DNA of 64,000 nucleotides from Leptotrichia hongkongensis (lineage in GTDB: Bacteria > Fusobacteriota > Fusobacteriia > Fusobacteriales > Leptotrichiaceae). Positions 1 to 8,440 of this stretch are shown piece after piece. The translations under genes were made by a program, and so were the position numbers. The stretch lies in assembly GCF_041538065.1 (NCBI RefSeq), contig NZ_JBGORW010000003.1:1-64000 (forward strand), in the 5' to 3' direction. The stretch's first letter is position 1; the number at the start of each line of letters is the position of its first letter. The notes below the pieces were generated by a model. The model ran no database searches. It was not told where the DNA came from and saw nothing but the letters and a program-made list of their open reading frames with translations.

Positions 1-1
1 A

Positions 2-97
2 GTGGACAACACAAGATTCGGAGTGACAGTAAATGGAGGATATGACACTAAAGGTAAGAACGTGAGAGCAGGAATAGGATTCAGAGCTATTTACTAG
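2..97 (+). CDS. C-terminal end of an autotransporter-like outer-membrane protein (partial)
   Basis: An open frame runs in from the left edge and stops after 31 residues. The tail ends in GFRAIY, with alternating Gly, aromatic and charged residues (GGYDTKGKNVRAGIGF). This pattern of a last beta-strand ending in an aromatic residue is typical of autotransporter beta-barrels, which are numerous in Leptotrichia and Fusobacterium. A strong hairpin terminator follows within 30 bases, so this is the last gene of its transcript. The passenger domain lies outside the window, so the substrate or adhesive role cannot be stated. Confidence 0.6.
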   Translation: MDNTRFGVTVNGGYDTKGKNVRAGIGFRAIY

Positions 98-126
98 AGC
101 GAAGATAAAATGTAGAATAAACAGAG

Positions 127-162
127 AGGACAGTAGAACTTAGGTTTTACTGTTCTTTTTTT
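127..162 (+). terminator. Rho-independent terminator after the autotransporter tail
   Basis: A 13-bp stem (127-139 with 144-156, one G-U pair among A-T/G-C pairs) has a 4-base loop and is followed by a run of T. It ends the transcript of the partial outer-membrane gene. Confidence 0.8.
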
Positions 163-319
163 CATAAAAAAGGTATAATATTTATAAGGATAAAAATATA
201 AATAATTCATTTAAAATTGAAGTCAAAATATGTAAGAATCATTGTGTTGTTAAATAACATAATAATCTTCTATTTTTATTTTAAATAGAAATTGTTGCAT
301 ATTTTTTAGGAGGGATATT

Positions 320-1021
320 ATGAAAAAAGTATTCATAGGAGTAAATATAATTTTATTGTGGATTACGATTTGGCATTTTTATAGATTTCCAATAACTGAA
401 AATATGAGTTTGTCTTTGCACAATAAAAAAATTTATAGAAGACTGATATTTAATACAATTGATTCGATTGTTAAAGATAGAAATGACTTATTATTCAATA
501 TTAATTTTGGCGGGGAAGAGCAGGATGATGTAGGAAGAGCGTATGTGAAAGGATTGATGAAAAAAGGAGATGTGTGGATAGGATATGTTTACTCTTTTGA
601 TGAACTTGTAAAAGAAAGTCCAGCTTATGCTAGTAATCCACCAAATGGAGATGAATTGGTAGTGGAAGAATACGTAAATAAACATTCAGGATATTTTTAT
701 GTAACTTCAAATGATACTAAATATCATTTAACAAAAGAAGAAATAATGAGAAAATTTAATTTAAAAAAATTAAGTTTAAAAAATCCTAAATTTTTTGTAG
801 ATAAGTTTGGGACGGATAGAGAATTGTCAAATTGGCATAAATATACTTATGAACTGCCACAAAGCAAATTAAAGGATGAGAAAGATATAAAGAACGCAAA
901 GAATATTGAAAAAAGAATAAAAAAGAGAAGAATTTTTTGGATATTGAGTTTAATTCTTTGTTTAATATTGCAAATATTATTTTTAATAAAAAATAAAAAG
1001 GGGACGATGCATAATGATTAA
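320..1021 (+). CDS. Membrane-anchored protein of unknown function
   Basis: This 233-residue protein is not recognised. It has a hydrophobic segment at residues 5-20 (start MKKVFIGVNIILLW), a polar, lysine-rich middle of about 180 residues, and a second membrane segment at about 207-225 followed by a basic tail. The middle part therefore probably sits on one face of the membrane between two anchors. The start has a clear AGGAGGG site 5 bases upstream. Its last 8 bases overlap the start of the MgtC-family gene, so the two are probably translationally coupled. No catalytic motif is visible. Confidence 0.75.
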   Translation: MKKVFIGVNIILLWITIWHFYRFPITENMSLSLHNKKIYRRLIFNTIDSIVKDRNDLLFNINFGGEEQDDVGRAYVKGLMKKGDVWIGYVYSFDELVKESPAYASNPPNGDELVVEEYVNKHSGYFYVTSNDTKYHLTKEEIMRKFNLKKLSLKNPKFFVDKFGTDRELSNWHKYTYELPQSKLKDEKDIKNAKNIEKRIKKRRIFWILSLILCLILQILFLIKNKKGTMHND

Positions 1022-1769
1022 TTTTATAGAAATAACGAATGAACTTTTTAAAAATAGCTTTGTAAATAAATTAACTGTAGAAGTTGTTTCTCTCAGATTG
1101 CTGCTGGCAGTTGTATTTGGAGGAATTGTTGGATATACACGTGAAAAAGACAATAAGCCTGCAGGATTTAGAACGCATATATTGGTATGTTTTGGAGCGG
1201 CGGTTATTTCTATGGTACAGGATCAGTTGAGACTTAATATTTTGGAACTTGCTAGCGTAAATTTAAAATTAACTGGGGTTATAAAAACAGATTTGGGAAG
1301 ACTAGGTGCTCAAGTTGTAAGTGGGATAGGATTTCTAGGTGCAGGAAGCATAATGAAAGAAAAGGGGGAAACTGTTGGAGGAATGACGACTGCCGCTGGA
1401 ATATGGGCAACAGGCTGTGCAGGACTTGGAATAGGATGGGGATTTTATAATTTAGCAATTCCAGCAATAGTGTTTATGCTTGTAATAATAGTAATATTTA
1501 AAAAATTTGAACCTAAAATTGTAAAAAAAACAAAACTTTTAAAATTTGAAGTAAAATTCTTGGAAGATAAAAATTATGCCAAAGGGCTTTTGGCAACATA
1601 TGAAGTATTTAATCAGAAGTTGATAAAAATAACACAAATAGATAAAAATCAAGCTGAGAATACAGCAATTTTTACTGTAAATATGGATGAAAAAATTGAT
1701 ATTTCTGATATAATTGTATCACTTTCAGCTATTAAGACTGTGGAAATTGTGAAAGAGAACTATAATTAA
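1014..1769 (+). CDS. MgtC/SapB family inner-membrane protein
   Basis: This 251-residue protein belongs to the MgtC/SapB family. The hallmark region is visible: GGIVGYTRE near residue 36, PAGFRTHILVCFGAA at about 49-63, then SGIGFLGAG and GGMTTAAGIWATG at about 103-135. About four membrane helices fill the first 160 residues. A soluble C-terminal domain of about 85 residues follows and may be ACT-like. In other bacteria MgtC modulates the F1Fo ATPase and aids growth in low magnesium, but many family members have unknown roles. The gene overlaps the preceding membrane-protein gene by 8 bases. No magnesium riboswitch was seen upstream. Confidence 0.9.
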   Translation: MINFIEITNELFKNSFVNKLTVEVVSLRLLLAVVFGGIVGYTREKDNKPAGFRTHILVCFGAAVISMVQDQLRLNILELASVNLKLTGVIKTDLGRLGAQVVSGIGFLGAGSIMKEKGETVGGMTTAAGIWATGCAGLGIGWGFYNLAIPAIVFMLVIIVIFKKFEPKIVKKTKLLKFEVKFLEDKNYAKGLLATYEVFNQKLIKITQIDKNQAENTAIFTVNMDEKIDISDIIVSLSAIKTVEIVKENYN

Positions 1770-1770
1770 A

Positions 1771-1800
1771 AAAGGAGCTTTTGATGCTCCTAAATTTTTT
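1771..1800. terminator. Bidirectional terminator between the MgtC-family gene and the yoeB-like gene
   Basis: The stem GGAGC/GCTCC (1774-1778 with 1786-1790) has a 7-base loop. It has T-rich sequence on the right and A-rich sequence on the left, so it can end transcripts arriving from both sides. Confidence 0.75.
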
Positions 1801-2062
1801 ATTTATCTCGATAATGTGAACCACATTGCCATATTTCTAATGTATTATTTACAATTTTAAAAACAATTCGGTTTGCTTTATCAATTCTGACACTCCAATA
1901 TCCAGCAAGATTTCCGGATAATTGTTCAGGTTTTCCTGTACAATGATATCCATTCCTGTCTATATCTTTAATTAGATTATTTATTTTTCTTATAATTTTT
2001 TTGTCCTGGATTTGCCAATAGAGATACTCTTCCCATGCTTCATCAGACCATACTTTTTTCAC
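1799..2062 (-). CDS. yoeB: YoeB-family mRNA interferase toxin
   Basis: This 87-residue protein aligns end to end with YoeB/Txe toxins, which cleave mRNA on the translating ribosome. The known catalytic positions fall at their usual numbers: Glu46 (GKPEQL), Arg59, Arg65, and His83-Tyr84 at the end (GSHYRDK). The N-terminal W-S-D-E-A-W-E-E-Y-L-Y-W is typical. It starts at a GTG whose G is also the last base of the antitoxin stop TAG. Toxin translation is therefore coupled to the antitoxin, and the order is antitoxin first. Confidence 0.92.
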   Translation of the reverse strand: MKKVWSDEAWEEYLYWQIQDKKIIRKINNLIKDIDRNGYHCTGKPEQLSGNLAGYWSVRIDKANRIVFKIVNNTLEIWQCGSHYRDK

Positions 2063-2319
2063 TATTCCACCTCAATTAATTCGTGTTCTTTTAATGTAGT
2101 TTTTCCCTCTTTTACATTTTGGATTGATTGATTTAGACGTTCCATATTTTGTTTGCTATAAAATGGATCTGCGGTTATTTCAAATGGTATCCGTCTTTCA
2201 GAACCTAATTTTTTTAAATAGATTGTTATAGCCGCTGATAAAGAAAGTCCCATATCAGAACATGCCTGTTCAGCATTTTTCTTGATGGTATCATCAATTC
2301 GTAAATTAATTTGTGCCAT
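2062..2319 (-). CDS. RelB/DinJ-family antitoxin
   Basis: This 85-residue protein starts MAQINLRIDDTIKKNAEQ, the ribbon-helix-helix N-terminus of RelB/DinJ antitoxins, and is followed by LSLSAAITIYLKK. The C-terminal half (about 50-85) is charged and is the likely toxin-wrapping part. The ATG was preferred over an in-frame TTG six codons earlier because AAAGGAG lies just before it. It should neutralise the YoeB-like toxin and repress its own promoter. YoeB toxins are classically paired with YefM/Phd-type antitoxins, so this is a mixed pair. Confidence 0.9.
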   Translation of the reverse strand: MAQINLRIDDTIKKNAEQACSDMGLSLSAAITIYLKKLGSERRIPFEITADPFYSKQNMERLNQSIQNVKEGKTTLKEHELIEVE

Positions 2320-2341
2320 AAAATCATCTCCTTTCAAATAT

Positions 2342-2370
2342 AATATACTATATTCTGAAGTAATTGTAAA
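2342..2370 (-). promoter_or_regulatory. Promoter and possible operator of the toxin-antitoxin operon
   Basis: On the minus strand TTTACA (2365-2370) and TATATT (2342-2347) are separated by 17 bases. The short palindrome ATATAcTATAT (2344-2354) overlaps the -10 box and could be the antitoxin-binding site. The operator role is inferred from family behaviour. Confidence 0.6.
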
Positions 2371-2546
2371 GTGAATTTATATAATTTGCTATACAAAAAG
2401 TTTAGATAATTAGAAATTTGGTTCTGATTTTTATATTATTATAAATTTTAAAAAATATTTTATATTTTCTAAATACCATAATTACAGTCTTTATTGAGTA
2501 TATTATAAATTTTTTGAAAAAATGTAAAAAAATTTTTAAAAAAGGG

Positions 2547-2575
2547 TTGACAAAAATATTAAATAGTGATATAGT
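2547..2575 (+). promoter_or_regulatory. clpB promoter
   Basis: A consensus TTGACA (2547-2552) and TATAGT (2570-2575) lie 17 bases apart. The predicted start site falls inside the CIRCE element just downstream. Confidence 0.8.
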
Positions 2576-2582
2576 ATATTTG

Positions 2583-2609
2583 TTAGCAATCATAACAGAA
2601 GAGTGCTAA
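2583..2609 (+). promoter_or_regulatory. CIRCE operator (HrcA binding site) upstream of clpB
   Basis: TTAGCAATC, 9 bases, then GAGTGCTAA. This matches the CIRCE consensus TTAGCACTC-N9-GAGTGCTAA with one mismatch in the left arm. It overlaps the predicted transcription start, so HrcA would block clpB transcription until heat or protein stress. hrcA itself is not in the window. Confidence 0.9.
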
Positions 2610-2651
2610 TAAATAAAAATAATTTAAATTAAAAAGAAGAAGGTGATGTGT

Positions 2652-5222
2652 ATGGAACAGAACTTTACGCAAAAAAGTATTGAGGCTATTTCAGAGGCTA
2701 ATAACTTTGCGATTAGATATAGACATTCTGATATAAAGGTGGAACATTTACTGCTTGCACTTGTGGGGCAGATGGATGGATTGATTCCTAGCGTGCTTAA
2801 GAAAATTGGAATTGATACGACTGATATGATTAGGAAGATTGAGAGCAAACTGGAAAGTTTTTCTAAGATTGAAGGAGGAAATAGTGAGCCAAGAGCGAAT
2901 AGTGAATTAAATAGAGTTCTCGTTGGAGCAAGAGATATTGCAAAGAAAATGGGAGACAGCTATATTAGTACAGAACATTTGTTTTTGGCAAGTTACGATA
3001 ATAACAGTTTTTTGAAAGATTATGGAATAAATAAGAAACAGTTTGAAACTGTACTTGAAAATGTAAGAGGAGGTAGAAAAATTATGACAGATAATCCAGA
3101 AAGTACATATGAAGCATTAGATAAATTTGGAAAAGATCTGGTTGAACTGGCTCGAAAAGGTAAACTTGATCCAATTATCGGAAGAGATAATGAAATTCGA
3201 CGGGCTATACAGATTTTATCAAGAAGAAATAAAAATAATCCGATTCTGATTGGTGAGCCTGGAGTTGGGAAAACAGCCATTGCAGAAGGGATTGCACAAA
3301 GAATACTAAAGGGCGATGTGCCTGAAAATTTGAAGGACAAGACAATTTTCTCACTTGATATGGGTGCCTTGGTTGCAGGAGCGAAATATCGAGGGGAATT
3401 TGAGGAAAGATTAAAAGCGGTACTAGAAGAAATTGAAAAAAGTGAAGGAAGAATAATTCTTTTCATTGATGAAGTACATAATATTGTGGGAGCAGGGAAA
3501 ACAGAGGGATCTATGGACGCTGGAAACCTTTTGAAGCCAATGCTTGCACGTGGGGAAATAAAGGTTATTGGAGCTACTACAATTGATGAGTACAGAAAGT
3601 ATATTGAAAAGGATGCGGCACTTGAGCGTAGATTTCAGCCTGTAATGGTAGATGAACCGACTGTGGAAGATACAATTTCAATCTTACGTGGATTGAAAGA
3701 AAAATTTGAGATTTTCCATGGAATTAGAATTACGGATAATGCGATAGTTACAGCGGCTACAATGAGTGACAGATATATAAACGACAGATTTTTGCCAGAT
3801 AAGGCGATTGACTTGATTGATGAGGCTGCTGCAAAAGTTAAGACTGAAATTAATTCAATGCCAACAGAATTAGATGAAGTGACAAGACGTGTTATGCAGC
3901 TTGAAATTGAAAAAGTGGCACTTGAGAAGGAAAAAGATCAGGCTTCTAAAGATAGACTTGTTACATTAGAAAAAGAATTGGCAGAACTTAATGAGAAAAA
4001 AGCTGCATTTAAGGCACAATGGGAAAGTGAAAAGCAGGAAGTTGAAAAAATTCAAAATATTAATACAGAAATTGAGAAAATTAAACTTCAAATTGCTGAT
4101 GCACAAAGAAAAAATGACTATAACAAACTGGCTGAACTGCAATATGGTAAATTGCCAGAACTAGAAAAACAAAGGGCAGATGAAGAAGAAAAAGCCAAAA
4201 ATCAAAATCCAAGTGCGAATAAATTATTAAAACAGGAAATTGACAGTGAAGAAATAGCAGAAATTGTTGGAAAATGGACTGGAATACCAGTTTCAAAATT
4301 GTTACAGGGAGAGCGTGAAAAAATCTTACATCTTGCAGAACAAATGATGAAAAGAGTAATTGGACAAGATGAAGCAATTACATCAATAAGTGACACAATA
4401 ATTCGTTCACGTGCTGGATTAAAAGATCCAAACCGTCCAATTGGTTCATTCATCTTCCTAGGACCAACAGGGGTAGGTAAGACTTATTTGACAAAAACTC
4501 TTGCATTTAACCTGTTTGACGACGAAAGCAATATTATTAGAATTGATATGAGTGAATATATGGATAAATTCAGCACCACAAGATTAATCGGAGCGCCTCC
4601 AGGGTATGTAGGATATGAAGAAGGTGGTCAGTTAACAGAAGCTGTAAGAAGAAAACCTTATTCAGTAATCCTGTTTGACGAAATTGAAAAAGCTCATCCT
4701 GATGTATTTAATATTCTGTTGCAACTACTTGATGATGGAAGGCTTACAGATGGAAAAGGAAAAGTTGTAGACTTTAAGAACACTATTATCATTATGACTT
4801 CAAATATCGGAAGTGAAATCATATTGGAAGATCCGCAAGTTTCAGAGTCTACAAAAGAAGCAGTGTTAAATGAAATGAAACATAGATTCAAGCCAGAATT
4901 CTTGAACAGAATTGATGATATTATCGTATTTAAAGCATTAGGAAAAGAAAGTGTAAAAAATATTATCTCACTTATTCTTGATGAAATAAACGATAAATTA
5001 AAGGAACAATATATAAAAATTGAATTTACAGACAAAGCTCTAGATTATATTGTAAACGAGGCTTATGACCCAGCTTATGGAGCAAGACCTCTAAAACGTT
5101 TTGTTCAAAAAGATATAGAAACTAACTTATCAAAAATGATTTTGAGTAATGAAGTTCCTGAAAATAGCACGGTTGTACTAGATAGTGATGGGGAAAAATT
5201 GATTTATAATGTAAAGAAATAG
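2652..5222 (+). CDS. clpB: ATP-dependent disaggregase ClpB
   Basis: ClpB is the cytoplasmic hexameric AAA+ chaperone that rescues aggregated proteins with DnaK. The 856 residues match the usual length. They show a Clp-N domain (about 1-145), a first AAA+ module with Walker A GEPGVGKT and Walker B IILFIDEVHN, a long middle coiled coil rich in Glu/Lys (about 405-530), and a second AAA+ module with GPTGVGKT and VILFDEIEKAHPDV. The ATG giving MEQNFTQ was chosen because AAGG lies 8 bases before it; an ATG two codons earlier is too close. CIRCE upstream indicates HrcA control. Confidence 0.97.
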   Translation: MEQNFTQKSIEAISEANNFAIRYRHSDIKVEHLLLALVGQMDGLIPSVLKKIGIDTTDMIRKIESKLESFSKIEGGNSEPRANSELNRVLVGARDIAKKMGDSYISTEHLFLASYDNNSFLKDYGINKKQFETVLENVRGGRKIMTDNPESTYEALDKFGKDLVELARKGKLDPIIGRDNEIRRAIQILSRRNKNNPILIGEPGVGKTAIAEGIAQRILKGDVPENLKDKTIFSLDMGALVAGAKYRGEFEERLKAVLEEIEKSEGRIILFIDEVHNIVGAGKTEGSMDAGNLLKPMLARGEIKVIGATTIDEYRKYIEKDAALERRFQPVMVDEPTVEDTISILRGLKEKFEIFHGIRITDNAIVTAATMSDRYINDRFLPDKAIDLIDEAAAKVKTEINSMPTELDEVTRRVMQLEIEKVALEKEKDQASKDRLVTLEKELAELNEKKAAFKAQWESEKQEVEKIQNINTEIEKIKLQIADAQRKNDYNKLAELQYGKLPELEKQRADEEEKAKNQNPSANKLLKQEIDSEEIAEIVGKWTGIPVSKLLQGEREKILHLAEQMMKRVIGQDEAITSISDTIIRSRAGLKDPNRPIGSFIFLGPTGVGKTYLTKTLAFNLFDDESNIIRIDMSEYMDKFSTTRLIGAPPGYVGYEEGGQLTEAVRRKPYSVILFDEIEKAHPDVFNILLQLLDDGRLTDGKGKVVDFKNTIIIMTSNIGSEIILEDPQVSESTKEAVLNEMKHRFKPEFLNRIDDIIVFKALGKESVKNIISLILDEINDKLKEQYIKIEFTDKALDYIVNEAYDPAYGARPLKRFVQKDIETNLSKMILSNEVPENSTVVLDSDGEKLIYNVKK

Positions 5223-5265
5223 ATTGATGTTTGTATAGCGGAATCAAAAAATAATTTTTTAGAAG

Positions 5266-5293
5266 GAAGCACCAGAAATGGTGTTTCTTTTTG
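5266..5293 (+). terminator. Terminator of clpB
   Basis: The stem GAAGCACCA/TGGTGTTTC (one G-U pair) has a 4-base loop and is followed by a T run. Confidence 0.85.
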
Positions 5294-5402
5294 TTTAATA
5301 CTAAAATTTATTTAAACAATGAATTTATTATAAGCTTTTTTAAAACTAGTTTTACTATAAATGGTAAAGAGTATTAATTAGAGCAAAATCAAAGTGAAGA
5401 TA

Positions 5403-5441
5403 TTCCAAAAATTTGGAAAAAGCAATAAAATATGGTAAAAT
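5403..5441 (+). promoter_or_regulatory. Promoter of the sucrose hydrolase gene with an overlapping palindrome
   Basis: TTGGAA (5413-5418) and TAAAAT (5436-5441) are 17 bases apart. The perfect inverted repeat TTCCAAA-AA-TTTGGAA (5403-5418) ends exactly on the -35 box. It looks like a repressor operator, but no regulator gene is adjacent. Confidence 0.6.
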
Positions 5442-5521
5442 GTAATGAAAAACAAAAATAACGAAAGATAAATAATAAAATACTTAATTTAGATTTAATA
5501 ATTCGAAAGGTGGCTTAAAAT

Positions 5522-6982
5522 ATGGATTTTACAAAAGTCAAAGAAAATGAGGAAAGAGCAATTTTAGAAAAAAGAGAAATTGTTAAAAAGGATTTTTGGC
5601 GACAAAAATATCATATTCAAGGAATTGTGGGGTTAATTAACGATCCAAACGGATTTTCGCAGTTTAAAGGGAAATATCATATGTTTTATCAATGGAATCC
5701 ATTAGGAACCAATCATAAAAATAAGACATGGGCTCATAGTGTAAGTGATGACTTATTACATTGGAAAAGGTTGAAAACGGCTTTACGTCCTGATACCTGG
5801 TATTCTAAGGATGGAGCTTATTCTGGAAGTGCGATTGTAGATGACGATAAACTTTATTTGTTTTATACAGGAAATGTGAAAGATTGTGATGGGAATAGGG
5901 AATCTTACCAATGTTTAGCAGTTTCAAGCGATGGAGAAAATTTCGAGAGATGGGAGCCAAGTATTGTAAATCAGCCTAACGGGTACACTCGACATATAAG
6001 AGATCCAAAAATTTGGAAAAAAGATGGGAAATTTTATGCAGTAATTGGTATTCAAAGTGAAGATTTGGAAGGAAAAGCAGTTTTATACAGTTCAGAAAAT
6101 ATAAAAGACTGGAAGTTTGAAGGGGAAATTGCAGGAGCAAATCACGGAAAACTTAAAGATTTTGGATTTATGTGGGAATGTCCTGATTACTTTCAGTTAA
6201 AAGATGAAAAAACAGGAGAAGTTAAAGATTTATTAGTATTTTCACCACAAGGATTGGAGCCGGAAGGAGATTTATACAACAACAAATATCAGACAGGATA
6301 TTTATTTGGGAAATTAGATTATAAAAAAACTGAATTTGAAATTTCATCAGATTTTGTCGAAATTGACAGAGGAAATGACTTTTATGCACCACAGTCAATG
6401 GAAGATGATAAAGGGAGAAGACTTATCGTAGGCTGGATGGGAATTCCAGAAGAAGAAGATTTTCCAACTGTAAAAAGTGAATGGCTTCACTGCCTAACTT
6501 TACCAAGAGAACTTAAAGTAATAGATGGAAAACTTTATCAAGTGCCTATAAAGGAAATGGAAAGTATCCGTGGAGAAAAAATTGAGTTTAGTGGAAAAGT
6601 GACTGGAGAAGTGAAAGTTGGAACAGGAGCAACTTATGAATTAAAAGCTAAATTTACTGATTTTAATTCTGATTTTGGATTAAAATTACGAACTGGTAAA
6701 AATAGTGAAACAGTTTTAAAATTTGACTATAATGATAAAAAATTTGTACTAGACAGAACAAAAGGTGAACAAGCTGATAAAAGATTAAGAAAAGTTTATC
6801 TTGGAGATATTTCGGAATTGGAACTTACTGTGTTTGTGGATAATTCTTCTGTGGAAGTGTTTATTAACGGCGGACAGGAAGTATTTTCATCAAGAATATT
6901 CCCTGAAAAAGAGGCGAATGGAATAATCGTTTTTGCTGATAAAGATGTAAATGTGGAAATAGAAAAATGGGAATGGAAATAA
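5522..6982 (+). CDS. scrB: Sucrose-6-phosphate hydrolase / beta-fructofuranosidase (GH32)
   Basis: A GH32 enzyme of 486 residues that hydrolyses the fructosyl bond of sucrose or sucrose-6-phosphate. All three catalytic motifs are present: NDPNG with nucleophile Asp41, RDP with Asp161, and EC with the acid/base Glu219. A five-bladed propeller (about 30-350) is followed by the C-terminal beta-sandwich. There is no signal peptide, so it acts in the cytoplasm, consistent with phosphorylated sucrose delivered by a PTS. Unusually, no sucrose PTS, fructokinase or LacI-type regulator is next to it. The exact substrate (sucrose-6-P versus sucrose or short fructans) is inferred. Confidence 0.9.
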   Translation: MDFTKVKENEERAILEKREIVKKDFWRQKYHIQGIVGLINDPNGFSQFKGKYHMFYQWNPLGTNHKNKTWAHSVSDDLLHWKRLKTALRPDTWYSKDGAYSGSAIVDDDKLYLFYTGNVKDCDGNRESYQCLAVSSDGENFERWEPSIVNQPNGYTRHIRDPKIWKKDGKFYAVIGIQSEDLEGKAVLYSSENIKDWKFEGEIAGANHGKLKDFGFMWECPDYFQLKDEKTGEVKDLLVFSPQGLEPEGDLYNNKYQTGYLFGKLDYKKTEFEISSDFVEIDRGNDFYAPQSMEDDKGRRLIVGWMGIPEEEDFPTVKSEWLHCLTLPRELKVIDGKLYQVPIKEMESIRGEKIEFSGKVTGEVKVGTGATYELKAKFTDFNSDFGLKLRTGKNSETVLKFDYNDKKFVLDRTKGEQADKRLRKVYLGDISELELTVFVDNSSVEVFINGGQEVFSSRIFPEKEANGIIVFADKDVNVEIEKWEWK

Positions 6983-7008
6983 AGTTTTTTAAGTAAGAGA
7001 GGAAGAAA

Positions 7009-8310
7009 TTGATAAAGAAAAAGAATATAAAATTAGATATAGTAAATTTACTAGATGAAATTCAGAATGGAAAATACAGTAATATCCAGTTAAATTACTA
7101 TTTTTCTAAAAAAAATTATACAAAAAAAGAAAAAATGTTTATTACAAATGTAGTAAATATTGTGATAAAAAATTTGATTTATATTGATTATCTGATTGGG
7201 AAAAGTGTTAGGAATGTTAAAAAACGAAAAATAAAGCAGCTTTTGAGAATTTCGGTTGCTCAATTATTTTTTATGGAATCGGATAATGCGGGAGTTATTT
7301 TTGAGGCTGGAGAGATTGCAAAAATTTTGAATCCACATCAAGCTGGATTTGTGAATGCGACTTTGCAGACAATTTTGAAGAATAAAGAAAAATTTGATGA
7401 GGAAATTCCGAAAGATAACAGGGAAAGTATTGTTTTGTCCTATCCGCAATGGTTTGTGAATAAGATGAAAATTGATTATCCTGATGATTATTTAGAAATG
7501 CTTAAATCTTATAAAAAAAGAAGTTATTTGTCAGTTAGATTTGATAAAAATAAAATTACGAGAGAAAAATTTGAGGAATTGCTGAAGAATATTAAGACAG
7601 ATGTCTTATTTTCTGTTGGAGAAGTTTATTATTTATTAAATGCAAATATTTTTGATACAGAAATTTATAAAAATGGAGATGTTGTGATTCAGGATGCATC
7701 ATCTTATCTGGCAGTGAGAAATTTAGGCGTGAAAGATGGAGAAACTGTGCTTGATGCTTGCTCTGCTCCTGGTGGAAAATCTCTTGCGATTTTACAGCTG
7801 TTTAATCCTAAAAAGTTGATTTCTACTGATATTCATGAGCATAAAGTGAAATTATTGAATGAACTTAAAGGTAAATATGATTACAGCAATTTTGAAGTAA
7901 AATTGAATGATGCCACACAAATTGAGAATTTAGATATAATGTTTGACAAGATACTTTTAGATATGCCCTGCAGCGGACTTGGAGTTCTTAGGAAAAAGCC
8001 TGAAAAAATATATGATTTGACGACAAATGATATAAAAAATTTAAAGAAACTTCAGAAAAAAATATTTGAAAGTGCATATAAATCTTTAAAAAATGGTGGA
8101 GAAATGGTTTACAGCACTTGTACATTTTCTAAAAATGAGAATACTAATAATATTCAGTATTTTCTCGAAAAATATGAAGATTTAGAAATTATGGAAGTAG
8201 AGCTTCCTGAAAATATTGACAATATAAGAGATGAATTTGGGGGAATTTATATTTCATATAAAAATGAATATTTAGATGGGTTTTATATTGCAAAATTAAG
8301 AAAAAAATAA
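7009..8310 (+). CDS. rsmB: 16S rRNA (cytosine-967-C5) methyltransferase RsmB
   Basis: The protein has 433 residues. The N-terminal 140 form a NusB-like RNA-binding domain, and the rest is the Rossmann methyltransferase with the SAM loop DACSAPGGKSLA. The two cysteines of the m5C mechanism are in DMPCSGLG and YSTCTF. The start is a TTG preceded by AGAGGAAG; no ATG fits the N-terminal domain. It follows the sucrose hydrolase after 26 bases, probably as read-through. Confidence 0.92.
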   Translation: MIKKKNIKLDIVNLLDEIQNGKYSNIQLNYYFSKKNYTKKEKMFITNVVNIVIKNLIYIDYLIGKSVRNVKKRKIKQLLRISVAQLFFMESDNAGVIFEAGEIAKILNPHQAGFVNATLQTILKNKEKFDEEIPKDNRESIVLSYPQWFVNKMKIDYPDDYLEMLKSYKKRSYLSVRFDKNKITREKFEELLKNIKTDVLFSVGEVYYLLNANIFDTEIYKNGDVVIQDASSYLAVRNLGVKDGETVLDACSAPGGKSLAILQLFNPKKLISTDIHEHKVKLLNELKGKYDYSNFEVKLNDATQIENLDIMFDKILLDMPCSGLGVLRKKPEKIYDLTTNDIKNLKKLQKKIFESAYKSLKNGGEMVYSTCTFSKNENTNNIQYFLEKYEDLEIMEVELPENIDNIRDEFGGIYISYKNEYLDGFYIAKLRKK

Positions 8311-8440
8311 AAAATTTTTGAGTATAGTAAACTAAAAATGAAATTAAATTTTTTAGAGCTAGTTTATAAAATAGAAATAAATTTGAAAACGAAATATTCT
8401 ATAAAAGTACAGAAAAAATAATTGAAAGGACATATTTGGA

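Noticed and set aside
2646..2651. Earlier ATG for clpB two codons upstream
   Set aside because: It lies only 2 bases from the AAGG ribosome site; the ATG at 2652 has normal spacing and gives the conserved MEQ start.
3020..3466. Long antisense frame opposite clpB
   Set aside because: It mirrors a strongly conserved coding region on the other strand and has no start signals of its own. Similar antisense frames at 4694-5035, 25210-25719 and 36533-37054 were rejected for the same reason.
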